NCBI RefSeq assembly: GCF_900119185.1
Contig: NZ_FPJE01000004.1
Location: 62,001-126,000 of the forward strand
Source: Sinomicrobium oceani
GTDB lineage: Bacteria > Bacteroidota > Bacteroidia > Flavobacteriales > Flavobacteriaceae
DNA: 64,000 nucleotides
Direction: 5' to 3'
Shown here: positions 45,117-54,569 of the stretch, in pieces
How positions within the stretch are numbered: position 1 is the first letter of the stretch
Layout: every line of letters begins with the position of its first letter
The notes under the pieces: generated by a model
Seen by the model: the letters and a program-made list of their open reading frames with translations, nothing else
Databases searched by the model: none
What the model was told of the DNA's origin: nothing
Translations under genes and position numbers: made by a program

Positions 45117-45608
45117 ATGGGTAATATCTTCAGATTGTTTTTTGGTCTGGGCATACTGCTGTTATGGTCATGTGATCACGGTAGTGTGTATTCCGGCTAT
45201 CAGTCGGTAAACGATTCCTGGGAAAAAGGACAAAGCGTAGATTTTACTTTTCAGTCCCCCGATACCCTGAAAGCCTACAATATGTTTATCAATTTGCGGA
45301 ATGATAACGATTATCCTTTCAGCAATCTTTTCCTTATTGTAAAACTGAATTTTCCGGATGGCAGGATTATTGCTGACACTCTCCAATACGAGATGGCCAA
45401 GCCGGATGGAGAGTGGTTGGGAAGTGGGTTTACCGATTTGAAGGAGAATAAGTTATGGTATAAGGAGAATGTTGTTTTTCCCGTGTCCGGGACGTATACG
45501 GTAGGCATAGAGCATGCGATGCGAAAGGTCGGGGAAGAACAGGGTATAGCGGATCTCAAAGGAATAACCGATGTAGGTCTGGAGATTGAAAAGGTAAATA
45601 AAGAATAA
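45117..45608 (+). CDS. gldH: gliding motility lipoprotein GldH
   Basis: 163 residues. Lipoprotein signal ending in LLLWSC with Cys19. The mature protein is beta-rich and shows the GldH pattern (SWEKGQSVDFTFQSPD, YPFSNLFLIVKLNFPDG, GSGFTDLKENKLWYKENVVFP, GTYTVGIEHAMR). GldH is required for gliding in Flavobacterium johnsoniae. It lies between the PSP1 gene and the class A PBP gene, 50 bases before the latter, which is a typical flavobacterial order by my recollection. Its presence argues for, but does not prove, gliding and type IX secretion. Confidence 0.9.
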   Translation: MGNIFRLFFGLGILLLWSCDHGSVYSGYQSVNDSWEKGQSVDFTFQSPDTLKAYNMFINLRNDNDYPFSNLFLIVKLNFPDGRIIADTLQYEMAKPDGEWLGSGFTDLKENKLWYKENVVFPVSGTYTVGIEHAMRKVGEEQGIADLKGITDVGLEIEKVNKE

Positions 45609-45658
45609 TATCATACCGGTTTTTTTCGGTATATCAACATCCAATTAACAGAATAAAA

Positions 45659-47983
45659 ATGGGAAAGACTCCTGTAAAGAAAGAGAAGAAACAAGGCTTC
45701 GGTAGGTATATAAAGTGGTTTTGGGGATTGTTTTTCGGAGGTGTTCTCCTCGTCGTATTGTTATTCCTGCTCGCTTCATGGGGAGCTTTCGGAACCATGC
45801 CCACTTTCGAAATCCTGGAAAATCCGCAGACAAATCTCGCTACTGAAATCATTTCCTCGGATGGAAAAACGCTCGGAAAATATTATCTCAACGATAACAG
45901 GACCCCGGTGGCGTACGACGAACTCCCGGATCACCTGGTAAAGGCATTGGTAGCTACGGAGGATGAGCGCTTTTACGAGCACTCCGGAATTGATGCGCAG
46001 GGAACTTTACGGGCAGTAGTATTTCTCGGTAGAAAAGGAGGGGCGAGTACCATAACCCAGCAGTTGGCAAAACAACTGTTTACAGAGCAGGTGGCTAATA
46101 ATATCGTAGCGCGTGTGATCCAGAAAATAAAGGAATGGGTTATCGCGATCCGTTTGGAAAGGCAATATACCAAAGAAGAGATTATAAGCATGTATCTCAA
46201 TATCTACGATTTCGGGTACAGGGCAGACGGGATCCGATCTGCTTCGAGGATTTATTTTGGCAAAGAACCCAGGGATCTCAAAACAGAAGAATCTGCTATG
46301 CTGGTGGGGATGCTGAAGAACTCTTCCCTGTTTAACCCGCTGAAACGTGAAGAGCTTACCTGGAACCGGCGCAATGTGGTGTTGCGGCAAATGGAGAAAA
46401 ACGATTTTCTTACGAAAGAAGTTAAAGATTCCCTGCAACAATTGCCTATAAAACTTAATTTCTCGGCAGAAAGTCATAGGGAAGGTCTCGCAACATATTT
46501 CAGGATGTATCTTCAGAACTTTCTGAAAAAATGGACAGAAGATTCCAAAAACCGCAAGCCTAACGGAGATAAGTATAATATTTACCTGGACGGGCTGAAG
46601 GTTTACACCACTATAGACTCCAGAATGCAACGGTATGCGGAAGAAGCCGTTTCCGAACACATGAAAAAACTACAGGCCGAGTTTTTCCATCAGAATACTC
46701 CCGACAGGAACAAGACAGCGCCTTTTCTGGGGCTTAATCAGGAAGAGATAGATGCTACGATGGAACGTGCCATGAAGCAGTCGGATCGTTGGCGTAAGAT
46801 GCGTGACAAGCTGGGTAAATCCGAGAAGGAGATCCGGGCTTCGTTTAAGGAAAAAGCAGAAATGACTGTGTTTACCTGGGACGGTGAAAAGGATACGATC
46901 ATGACGCCGATGGACTCTATCCGGTATTACAAGTTTTTCCTTCGTACGGGGATGATGTCCATGGAGCCGCAGACGGGGCATGTTAGAGCCTGGGTGGGCG
47001 GAATAAACTACAAGCATTTTCAGTACGATCAGGTAAAACAAGGAGCCCGCCAGTCGGGATCTACATTCAAGCCTTTTGTGTATGCTACGGCCATAGACCA
47101 GTTGCACATGTCGCCCTGTGATAAACTGCCGGATGTTCAACATTGTATAGAAGCTAATAAGTACGGTAATCTTACGCCGTGGTGCCCTAAGAATTCCAAC
47201 GGAAAGTATACCGGTAAAATGATGACGCTTAAAGAAGCGCTGGCTAATTCCGTCAATACCATTACAGCTACACTGATAGATAAGGTGGGGCCCGTTCCCG
47301 TGACACAGTTGGTGAGAAGTCTGGGGATAGAGTCCGATATTCCCCCGGTACCTTCTATTGCCCTCGGAACTCCGGATTTTACCGTGTATGAGATGGTAGG
47401 AGCATATAGTACATTTGCCAACCAGGGGGTTTACGTAAAACCTGTCATGATAAACCGTATCGAGGATAAGAACGGTACCGTGCTGTTTGAGTCTGTCCCG
47501 GAGACCAAAGACGTGATGAGTGAAGAAGTGGCCTATACTACGGTAAAACTTATGGAAGGCGTTACCGAATCCGGTTCGGGTGCGAGATTGCGCAATAAAT
47601 GGGCCGTAAATAATACGTTGTACAAAGAAGTAATCACGGGATATCCCTATGAATTTACCAACCCTATTGCAGGAAAAACAGGAACTACGCAAAACCAGAG
47701 TGACGGATGGTTTATGGGGATGGTTCCCAACCTGGTGACCGGAGTATGGGTAGGTGGAGAAGACAGGGCCGTGCATTTCAGGAGCATTACATACGGACAG
47801 GGAGCGACTATGGCTTTGCCGATATGGGGATTATACATGCGTAAATGCTACAAGGATAAAGAGCTCGGTATTTCTACCGAAGATTTCAGGAAGCCGGAAA
47901 ACCTTTCTATCGAAATCGACTGTTCTAAAGTGAGTGAAGAACACACTCCGGAAGAACTGAATTTCGAAGAGATCGATTTTTAA
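45659..47983 (+). CDS. class A penicillin-binding protein (PBP1A type)
   Basis: 774 residues. Basic cytoplasmic start, membrane anchor about 22-42, glycosyltransferase (GT51) domain about 55-235 with catalytic Glu101 in ATEDERFYEHSG and the GGASTITQQLAKQL segment. The transpeptidase domain runs about 430-720 with Ser468 (SGSTFKP), NSVN and Lys673 (GKTGTTQNQSD). It polymerises and cross-links peptidoglycan at the outer face of the inner membrane. Located directly after gldH. Confidence 0.95.
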   Translation: MGKTPVKKEKKQGFGRYIKWFWGLFFGGVLLVVLLFLLASWGAFGTMPTFEILENPQTNLATEIISSDGKTLGKYYLNDNRTPVAYDELPDHLVKALVATEDERFYEHSGIDAQGTLRAVVFLGRKGGASTITQQLAKQLFTEQVANNIVARVIQKIKEWVIAIRLERQYTKEEIISMYLNIYDFGYRADGIRSASRIYFGKEPRDLKTEESAMLVGMLKNSSLFNPLKREELTWNRRNVVLRQMEKNDFLTKEVKDSLQQLPIKLNFSAESHREGLATYFRMYLQNFLKKWTEDSKNRKPNGDKYNIYLDGLKVYTTIDSRMQRYAEEAVSEHMKKLQAEFFHQNTPDRNKTAPFLGLNQEEIDATMERAMKQSDRWRKMRDKLGKSEKEIRASFKEKAEMTVFTWDGEKDTIMTPMDSIRYYKFFLRTGMMSMEPQTGHVRAWVGGINYKHFQYDQVKQGARQSGSTFKPFVYATAIDQLHMSPCDKLPDVQHCIEANKYGNLTPWCPKNSNGKYTGKMMTLKEALANSVNTITATLIDKVGPVPVTQLVRSLGIESDIPPVPSIALGTPDFTVYEMVGAYSTFANQGVYVKPVMINRIEDKNGTVLFESVPETKDVMSEEVAYTTVKLMEGVTESGSGARLRNKWAVNNTLYKEVITGYPYEFTNPIAGKTGTTQNQSDGWFMGMVPNLVTGVWVGGEDRAVHFRSITYGQGATMALPIWGLYMRKCYKDKELGISTEDFRKPENLSIEIDCSKVSEEHTPEELNFEEIDF

Positions 47984-48070
47984 TTCCTGTTTTTACATAT
48001 TCAAAATTTAAATCCTTCGTTTTCTCTTATTTGTTGAAAAATTCGTATTTTTCCAATAAAAAATTACGGA

Positions 48071-48769
48071 ATGATAAATAAGAGGGTAGCTTCGGTAACC
48101 GAGGCTCTGCAAGGTGTCCGTGATGGGATGACTTTTATGCTGGGTGGGTTCGGTTTGTGCGGAATTCCCGAAAACAGTATAGCAGAGCTGGTAAGGCTGG
48201 GTGTTAAGGATCTTACCTGTATTTCCAATAATGCCGGGGTAGATGATTTTGGTCTCGGATTATTGCTTCATAAGCGTCAGATCAGGAAGATGATATCTTC
48301 CTATGTGGGGGAAAACGAAGAGTTCGAAAGACAGATGCTAAACGGGGAACTCGAGGTAGAACTCACCCCCCAGGGGACACTTGCTGAAAAATGCCGTGCG
48401 GCTCAGGCAGGCATTCCCGCATTTTTTACTCCTGCCGGATATGGTACCGAAGTGGCCGAAGGAAAGGAAACCCGTGAATTCAACGGAAAAATGTATGTCA
48501 TGGAAGAAGCTTTCCGGGCCGATTATGCTATCGTAAAAGCCTGGAAAGGAGATGAAGCCGGAAACCTGGTTTTTAAGGGGACTGCAAGAAATTTTAATCC
48601 CTGTATGTGCGGTGCCGCTGCCATTACGGTGGCTGAAGTGGAAGAACTGGTGCCTGTGGGAGAACTGGAGCCTGACCAGGTGCATATTCCCGGAATATTT
48701 GTACAACGGATCTTCCGTGGAGAGCATTACGAAAAGAGGATCGAGCAACGAACCGTTCGGAAACGATAA
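48071..48769 (+). CDS. scoA: 3-oxoacid CoA-transferase subunit A
   Basis: 232 residues. Start with the CoA-transferase GxGxxG-type [15 protein letters not shown] segment and the family body [16 protein letters not shown] and [25 protein letters not shown]. It is the alpha chain of a heterodimeric succinyl-CoA:3-oxoacid (acetoacetate) CoA-transferase, used in ketone-body or short-chain acid activation. The beta chain follows after 23 bases. A near-consensus -7 box (TATTTTTC, 48046-48053) lies upstream without a good -33 partner. Confidence 0.93.
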   Translation: MINKRVASVTEALQGVRDGMTFMLGGFGLCGIPENSIAELVRLGVKDLTCISNNAGVDDFGLGLLLHKRQIRKMISSYVGENEEFERQMLNGELEVELTPQGTLAEKCRAAQAGIPAFFTPAGYGTEVAEGKETREFNGKMYVMEEAFRADYAIVKAWKGDEAGNLVFKGTARNFNPCMCGAAAITVAEVEELVPVGELEPDQVHIPGIFVQRIFRGEHYEKRIEQRTVRKR

Positions 48770-48792
48770 CTCATAAACTTCAATCACCTGTT

Positions 48793-49446
48793 ATGTTGGA
48801 TAAAGACGGTATCGCAAGACGAATTGCAAAAGAAGTAAAAGACGGATATTATGTAAATCTGGGGATCGGAATTCCGACCCTTGTAGCCAATTATGTGCCT
48901 GATGGTATAGATGTGGAGTTTCAGAGTGAGAATGGTGTGCTCGGAATGGGGCCTTTTCCTTATGAAGGAGATGAAGATGCGGATATTATTAATGCCGGGA
49001 AGCAGACGATAACAACGTTACCCGGTGCATCTTTTTTCGATTCGTCCCTGAGTTTTGCCATGATAAGAGGGCAGCACGTACACCTTACTATTCTCGGGGC
49101 TATGGAGGTTGCGGATAACGGCGATATCGCCAATTGGAAGATTCCGGGGAAAATGGTAAAAGGAATGGGAGGAGCCATGGATCTGGTTGCTTCTGCCGAG
49201 AATATTATCGTGGCCATGATGCATACCAATAAAGCTGGGGAATCCAAATTGCTCAGTGCATGTACGCTGCCGCTTACCGGGGTAGGCTGTGTTAAGAAAA
49301 TTGTGACCAATATGGCCGTGCTCGAAGTTACGGACAAAGGTTTTAAATTATTGGAACGTGCACCCGGGGTGTCCGTAGAGGAAATTAAAAACGCGACTGC
49401 AGGAAGGCTTGTCGTTGAGGGAGATATTCCGGAAATGATTCTCTAA
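48793..49446 (+). CDS. scoB: 3-oxoacid CoA-transferase subunit B
   Basis: 217 residues. Start region YYVNLGIGIPTLVANY and the active-site motif QSENGVLGMGPFP with catalytic Glu46, which forms the glutamyl-CoA thioester; later GGAMDLV and the CTLPLTGVGCV segment are also typical. Partner of subunit A, which is 23 bases upstream. It ends 52 bases before the convergent radA stop; a short GC hairpin at 49456-49481 separates them. Confidence 0.94.
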   Translation: MLDKDGIARRIAKEVKDGYYVNLGIGIPTLVANYVPDGIDVEFQSENGVLGMGPFPYEGDEDADIINAGKQTITTLPGASFFDSSLSFAMIRGQHVHLTILGAMEVADNGDIANWKIPGKMVKGMGGAMDLVASAENIIVAMMHTNKAGESKLLSACTLPLTGVGCVKKIVTNMAVLEVTDKGFKLLERAPGVSVEEIKNATAGRLVVEGDIPEMIL

Positions 49447-49455
49447 ACTAATCTT

Positions 49456-49481
49456 CGGAGCCGTATGGTGTTTCGGCTCCG
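49456..49481. terminator. hairpin between convergent scoB and radA
   Basis: Eight-base-pair GC stem CGGAGCCG / CGGCTCCG with a ten-base loop and no strong T tract. It is probably a weak shared terminator. Confidence 0.45.
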
Positions 49482-49498
49482 TATCATATTCTTTCTGC

Positions 49499-50866
49499 TT
49501 ATCCGAAAAGATCGGAAATGACATCTTCTATTTTCGAGACGAGGGCTATCCGGATGTTGCTGTTCTTCACAGCAACTTTATTTTGTCCGGAGATAAAAAT
49601 AGTGGAAAATCCAAGTTTTTCGGCTTCCAGGATACGCTGGTCTACCCGTTGTATCGGGCGGATCTCCCCGGCAAGCCCTATTTCGGCGGCAAAACACGCA
49701 TCTTTCGGGATGGCAATGTCTTCATTGCTCGACAATACCGCAGCTACTACGGCGAGGTCAATAGCGGGGTCATCTACAGAGATCCCTCCGGTGACATTCA
49801 GGAAAACGTCTTTTGCTCCGAGGCGGAATCCGGCCCGTTTTTCGAGGACTGCCAGCAGCATGTTGAGCCGTTTAACGTTATATCCGGTGGTGCTGCGCTG
49901 TGGAGTTCCGTAAACCGCCGTACTTACCAGTGCCTGTATTTCTATCATTAGCGGGCGGATTCCTTCCAGGGTGGCTGAAATGGCCGTTCCGCTGAGGGCA
50001 TCCTTACTTTGGGAAATAAGTATTTCCGATGGGTTTGTCACTTCCCGTAGCCCGTCGCCAAGCATTTCGTAAATTCCCAGTTCTGCTGTAGAGCCGAAAC
50101 GGTTTTTCAGGGCGCGTAGTATACGGTAAACGTAGTTTCGGTCCCCTTCAAACTGCAATACCGTGTCTACCATGTGTTCCAGGATCTTTGGGCCGGCAAT
50201 ATTGCCTTCTTTGGTGATATGGCCTATAAGGATCACAGGAGTATCCGTCTCTTTGGCAAACTTGATCAGTTCTGCCGTGCATTCCCGTATCTGGGAAATG
50301 CTCCCGGCGGAAGATTCGATATAGTCGGAGTGCAGGGTCTGTATCGAGTCAATAATGAGGATATCCGGATCCGTGCTTTCGATTTGCTTAAAGATATTCT
50401 GGGTCTTGGTTTCGGTCAGTACATAGCAATGCTCACTGCCCGGATTAATACGTTCTGCCCTCATTTTTATCTGAGACTGGCTTTCTTCACCCGACACGTA
50501 GAGTGTTTTGTAAGGAAGCTGCAGGGCAATTTGCAACAGCAGCGTACTTTTTCCAATGCCGGGCTCCCCGCCCAGGAGGATGACAGAACCTGGTACGATC
50601 CCCCCTCCGAGTACCCGGTTGAACTCATGATCTCCGGAAGACATCCTGTGCTCTTCCGTTCTTGTGATCTCATGTATTTTGAGGGGTCTGGAGGTTTTTT
50701 TTTGTCCCGAACCCGATGTTCCCTGTTTCCAGGAACTCTTTTCTTCCTTCTGTATAACTTCCTCGACTATGGTGTTCCACTCGCGGCAAGACGTACATTG
50801 CCCCTGCCATTTGGCATATTGGGCCCCGCAGTTCTGACAAAAATAGGAGGTTTTTACTTTGGCCAT
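49499..50866 (-). CDS. radA: DNA repair protein RadA
   Basis: 455 residues. Zinc finger Cys10, Cys13, Cys24 and Cys27 (FCQNCG, CTSC), RecA-like ATPase with Walker A GGEPGIGKST, the RadA-specific KNRFG motif and a C-terminal Lon-like domain. RadA promotes branch migration in recombination as a DnaB-like helicase. It is the last gene of the reverse-strand group starting with panC. Confidence 0.96.
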   Translation of the reverse strand: MAKVKTSYFCQNCGAQYAKWQGQCTSCREWNTIVEEVIQKEEKSSWKQGTSGSGQKKTSRPLKIHEITRTEEHRMSSGDHEFNRVLGGGIVPGSVILLGGEPGIGKSTLLLQIALQLPYKTLYVSGEESQSQIKMRAERINPGSEHCYVLTETKTQNIFKQIESTDPDILIIDSIQTLHSDYIESSAGSISQIRECTAELIKFAKETDTPVILIGHITKEGNIAGPKILEHMVDTVLQFEGDRNYVYRILRALKNRFGSTAELGIYEMLGDGLREVTNPSEILISQSKDALSGTAISATLEGIRPLMIEIQALVSTAVYGTPQRSTTGYNVKRLNMLLAVLEKRAGFRLGAKDVFLNVTGGISVDDPAIDLAVVAAVLSSNEDIAIPKDACFAAEIGLAGEIRPIQRVDQRILEAEKLGFSTIFISGQNKVAVKNSNIRIALVSKIEDVISDLFG

Positions 50867-50935
50867 ATTATAGAGTTCGGATACGATGTTTTTTCCCGGT
50901 CTAAAATAGGCATTATTTTCTGATCGAAGACAGGT

Positions 50936-52066
50936 TTAGTAGTTAATGGCTTCAATCCTTTCCATGATAAGGTCTTTGTGGATAAAGTCAATTTCCTTCA
51001 TCCCGAATGCTTTTTTATACGCCCTGGTGGCTTTTTTGGTATCCCCTGTTTTTTCGAGGTATTCTGCCTCAAAGTAATATCCGAGCATCGTGTCCGGATA
51101 TTCTTTTTTAGCCAGCTCGCTCAACTGTTCGAGGGATGTCATATCTTCTTTCTTCAGGCATCCTGCATATATGGCCATAATATCGTTGATACTTACCGGT
51201 TTCCGAAATCCGAAAAGGTCTTCTGCCCTTTTGTATTTAGTGTCGAGATACTCATATACCGGATTTTCCGAAGTGAGAATATTGTTTTTGTATTCGTATG
51301 GTGTTATAGGCCTGTAGATGGCAAAAATATTGTTGAGCGCACGGGGAATAGCACAGGATGCGGCTGCATGGCCGTCTGTATTCTCAAAACTGTCAAAAAA
51401 ATAAAAGACGTGCTCGTTCTTTACTTTTTTCATCGAAGTGTTCAGGTCGTGAATGCGTTCTACCTGGTTTTTGTCTGCGTCTTCTCCCGTAGCCAGGTAA
51501 TAAAACTTGGTAGAAGAAAGTGCGGCTAACCGGTCGGGAATTCTTTTTTCGAGAAGGGGAGCAAATTCCGGTTGTATGTCGATATAAGCATCAAAAATAG
51601 GTTGGTCTTTAAACATAAAATAATTGATGAAATTTCCGGAGAAAAGATGTCCGGCAATCATTTTAAAGTTGGCCAGGTTGTATTTGTCGGCAATAGCAGG
51701 AAGCAGTTCTCCGCCGATAAACTCAAAAAAGTCGGCCCCCTTACCGGCCGGAAACCCGTTTTCGGCATCATATATGCAGTCTTTGTCCGATTGTCCTTTC
51801 TGGTCAATACCCAGAACTATGCTTTCCGGCATCTGGTCGTTGGAAGCATAAAACCTGGCATTGGTCACCACAAGATCAAAGAGATAGTCTGCGTCCAGAA
51901 CCACAATCAAGGGATAGGCCCGGTCGTCGGTATAGTTTTCCGGAACATACAGACGTATGTTGCGGGTTTCTTCAAGGATTTCCGAATCGAAGGAGATTTC
52001 CCTGGACTGGGAATACGCGTAGACTGACGAAAGCAGCCCGAGCAGGATATGACACAACGATTTCAT
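50936..52066 (-). CDS. esterase-D-like alpha/beta hydrolase-fold protein with altered nucleophile motif
   Basis: 376 residues with a signal peptide (about 1-19). Domain about 20-260 follows the siderophore-esterase/esterase D layout: RNIRLYVPENYTDDRAYPLIVVLDADYLF, then ESIVLGIDQKG, then the nucleophile elbow. The elbow reads AGHLFSGNF where the family has GHSxGG: Leu stands where Ser should be. The tail (about 265-376) has helical TPR-like repeats (YYFEAEYLEKTGDTKKATRAYKKAF). It is therefore probably a binding or scaffold protein rather than an esterase. Exported. Confidence 0.75.
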   Translation of the reverse strand: MKSLCHILLGLLSSVYAYSQSREISFDSEILEETRNIRLYVPENYTDDRAYPLIVVLDADYLFDLVVTNARFYASNDQMPESIVLGIDQKGQSDKDCIYDAENGFPAGKGADFFEFIGGELLPAIADKYNLANFKMIAGHLFSGNFINYFMFKDQPIFDAYIDIQPEFAPLLEKRIPDRLAALSSTKFYYLATGEDADKNQVERIHDLNTSMKKVKNEHVFYFFDSFENTDGHAAASCAIPRALNNIFAIYRPITPYEYKNNILTSENPVYEYLDTKYKRAEDLFGFRKPVSINDIMAIYAGCLKKEDMTSLEQLSELAKKEYPDTMLGYYFEAEYLEKTGDTKKATRAYKKAFGMKEIDFIHKDLIMERIEAINY

Positions 52067-52241
52067 GGCTCTAAAGGTGTATTTTTGGGTTTGATTGACT
52101 ATGCTTGTAACAGGGTCAAGGCTGTCTTTTTGATCTGTAATGATTTGAATCCTGGGGGATTGGACTGTAGAGCCAAGATAGCAATTATTACAATAATCTC
52201 AAATCGCGAATACGTTTTTTAACGAAAAGAAAATACGGGCT

Positions 52242-53207
52242 TCAGCGGGTCCTGTTGTACCAGGGGAGCAGAAGAAAAGAAACAAGCCCGAGGAATACGA
52301 TGACTGCGGTCTGTGATAGCCAGACGATCCATCCGAAAGAAGTACCTACGGTGTAGTCTACGCCGTAAAGCAATATGGCCTCAGCAATTAGGAAAGGGTA
52401 TGTACCGAAGCCTCCGTTGGTGAAGGCAATCGTAAAGGAGCCGACAACGAAAAGAGAAAGTGCCTGTGAGAATGTGATCGCTTTTGTTTCGGGAAAAGCG
52501 AAAATACAGATGTAAAACATGAGTACATACATGATCCAGATGAAAAGGGTGTGGCCGATAAAAGCCCATTTTTTCTTCATGGAAAGTATGCTTAGTATTC
52601 CGTCTTTAAGACCGTGAACAAAATTTCTGATTCTGATCCCGAAAGCCGACCGGGTACGCTTGAGGTAGATCCAGAACAACAGCATAACCAATATGCCTGC
52701 AATGCCGAGCAGAATAAGCTTTCCGGTATTGATATGGTGTGTGTCCATAAGCCCCCAAAGCGTATCGAACTGGAGGGAAAGAGCTATAAATAGGATACAG
52801 ACCGATATGAAAAGGTCCGCGATCCTTTCGGCTACGATGGTGCCGAAAGCTTTTTCAAAAGGGACGTTGTCGTATTTTGTAATGACCAGTGCTCTTGAAA
52901 CTTCCCCCGATCGGGGAATTGCAAAATTGAGAAGGTACCCTATGCTTACGGCCATGAAGCTATTGGCCAACCGGGCCCGGTGGCCGAGCGGTTCCAGCAG
53001 GTAATTCCACCGGTAGGCTCTCGAAAAATGGCTTAGCGCTCCGAAAATCATAGAAATCCAGATGTAGAGGTAGTCTGCTTTGAGGAAATTATCCTTGAGC
53101 TGGTCGAGTTGCTCCGGGGTAAACTTGGTATACGTGTACCAGATCAGGAACAACCCCAGTGCAAGGGGGAGGACTATCTGAATAATCTTGGATAATTTCT
53201 TTTTCAC
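52242..53207 (-). CDS. flippase-like integral membrane protein (LPG synthase transmembrane/UPF0104 family)
   Basis: 321 residues with about eight helices. The family signature is the N-terminal segment ALSHFSRAYRWNYLLEPLG followed by SIGYLLNFAIPRSGEVSRALVI and a late FTNGGFGTYPFLIAEAILL segment, as in the membrane part of MprF and in AglD-like proteins. It lacks the cytoplasmic transferase domain of MprF, so a lipid-flipping or transport role is inferred. It lies 54 bases downstream of panD on the same strand. Confidence 0.83.
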   Translation of the reverse strand: MKKKLSKIIQIVLPLALGLFLIWYTYTKFTPEQLDQLKDNFLKADYLYIWISMIFGALSHFSRAYRWNYLLEPLGHRARLANSFMAVSIGYLLNFAIPRSGEVSRALVITKYDNVPFEKAFGTIVAERIADLFISVCILFIALSLQFDTLWGLMDTHHINTGKLILLGIAGILVMLLFWIYLKRTRSAFGIRIRNFVHGLKDGILSILSMKKKWAFIGHTLFIWIMYVLMFYICIFAFPETKAITFSQALSLFVVGSFTIAFTNGGFGTYPFLIAEAILLYGVDYTVGTSFGWIVWLSQTAVIVFLGLVSFLLLPWYNRTR

Positions 53208-53261
53208 TGCGAATCTGCCGAAAATAGGTGTAGGGTTAATGCTGCCTCTGACAAAAGGGAT

Positions 53262-53612
53262 CTATTGCAGCGAATTGTCTTTTTCATTCGGGAAAACCAA
53301 GGAAGGTTTGAAAGATTTGGCTTCTTCGAAATCCATAATGCCGTATGATATAATGATGATAATGTCTCCTTTCTGTACTTTCCTGGCGGCAGGACCGTTC
53401 AGTGTGATTTCTCCACTGCCCCTGTTTCCTTTGATGATGTAGGTTTCCAGGCGTTCCCCGTTATTAATATTTACGATCTGTACCTTTTCTCCTTCGATCA
53501 TGTTGGCAGCTTCCATCAGGGCTTCATCTATGGTGATACTACCTATGTAATTGAGTTCCGCTCCGGTGACCGTAACCCTGTGTATTTTTGATTTTACTAC
53601 TTCTATCTGCAT
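53262..53612 (-). CDS. panD: aspartate 1-decarboxylase (pyruvoyl-dependent)
   Basis: 116 residues. Autocatalytic cleavage site Gly24-Ser25 in YIGSITID, with the catalytic ALMEAAN and substrate-binding NGERLETY segments. It makes beta-alanine for pantothenate. The gene is 78 bases after panC. The ATG lies only four bases after a consensus -7 box, which suggests a leaderless transcript of its own. Confidence 0.95.
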   Translation of the reverse strand: MQIEVVKSKIHRVTVTGAELNYIGSITIDEALMEAANMIEGEKVQIVNINNGERLETYIIKGNRGSGEITLNGPAARKVQKGDIIIIISYGIMDFEEAKSFKPSLVFPNEKDNSLQ

Positions 53613-53616
53613 GTTG

Positions 53617-53624
53617 CAAAGGTA
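53617..53624 (-). promoter_or_regulatory. candidate -7 promoter box abutting the panD start codon
   Basis: Reverse-strand TACCTTTG, an exact TAnnTTTG match, followed by CAAC and then the panD ATG. Transcription would start at or very near the ATG. No TTG lies at -33, so function is unproven. Confidence 0.45.
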
Positions 53625-53690
53625 ATTATAAATTGGGAGTTAAATGTTAACTGATGTTAAAGCGAATACGTGGTGTGTTGTGACTGTGTA

Positions 53691-54539
53691 TTAATTCAGA
53701 GCGATATTATCTATCAGGCGTACTTCTCCGGCATACACGGCGATAAAAGCCCTGTATTTCCGGCCACTTTCCTTCTGCCTGGCCGGGATCAATGTGTCTG
53801 CATTTGCTATTTCTATGTATTCGAGCCGGAATTTCGGGTGTTCGTTTACTTTGTCCGATATCCATGTCTTGATATCCTGTACACTTTTCGTGCCAAATTG
53901 AGCTCTCGAGGTTTTCAGGATTTCATAAATGAATCCGGCCTCGTTTCTGAGATCATCGGGCAGACGTTCGTTGCGGGAGCTCATGGCTAATCCGTTTTCT
54001 TCTCTTTTGATAGGGCAACCGTGAATACTGACAGGCAACTTATGTTTTTTGACCAGTGTCCGGATGATTTGTAATTGCTGGTAATCTTTTTCTCCGAAAT
54101 AGGCGTGATCCGGTTCTATAATTTCAAAGAGACGCTTTACGACGGTGCCCACACCATCAAAGTGTCCCTGCCGGAACCTGCCTTCCATCTGAAATTCCAG
54201 ACCGTCGAAATCAAAAGAAGAAGAAGAGATGTCATCAGTATATATTTCCGCCACATCAGGTGCAAAGATCATAATTGTCGGATGCACGGTATGTAAAAGC
54301 GAAATATCCCTATCCAGATCTCTGGGATATTTGCTGAGATCGTCCTTGTTGTCAAACTGTGTAGGATTGACAAAAATACTGACTACTACAATATCATTTT
54401 CTGCGGCAGCTTGCCCGACCAGTGATAAATGCCCCTGGTGAAGAGCTCCCATTGTTGGGACAAGACCGATGGTCTTTCCCTGATTTTTTAAAGAGTGTAG
54501 CTCCTTGCGAAGCGATGCTCTTTCGTGGAATATATCCAT
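53691..54539 (-). CDS. panC: pantothenate synthetase
   Basis: 282 residues. HIGH-like motif in GALHQGHLSLV, the VVSIFVNPTQFDNKDDL segment, KDYQQLQIIR and the KMSKS-like AMSSRNERL segment. It joins pantoate and beta-alanine with ATP. Its product line continues with panD, whose enzyme supplies the beta-alanine. First gene of the reverse-strand group; the start is 295 bases from the divergent GT5-like gene. Confidence 0.95.
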   Translation of the reverse strand: MDIFHERASLRKELHSLKNQGKTIGLVPTMGALHQGHLSLVGQAAAENDIVVVSIFVNPTQFDNKDDLSKYPRDLDRDISLLHTVHPTIMIFAPDVAEIYTDDISSSSFDFDGLEFQMEGRFRQGHFDGVGTVVKRLFEIIEPDHAYFGEKDYQQLQIIRTLVKKHKLPVSIHGCPIKREENGLAMSSRNERLPDDLRNEAGFIYEILKTSRAQFGTKSVQDIKTWISDKVNEHPKFRLEYIEIANADTLIPARQKESGRKYRAFIAVYAGEVRLIDNIALN

Positions 54540-54561
54540 GAGTTAATGAATTAACAGCCTG

Positions 54562-54569
54562 CAAAGCTA
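54562..54569 (-). promoter_or_regulatory. candidate -7 promoter box for panC
   Basis: Reverse-strand TAGCTTTG, an exact TAnnTTTG match, 22 bases before the panC ATG. No TTG at the usual -33 position. Confidence 0.5.

Noticed and set aside
46670-47776. Long reverse-strand frame (368 residues) across the penicillin-binding protein gene
   Set aside because: Antisense of a gene with intact GT51 and transpeptidase motifs; no recognisable domain on the reverse strand.
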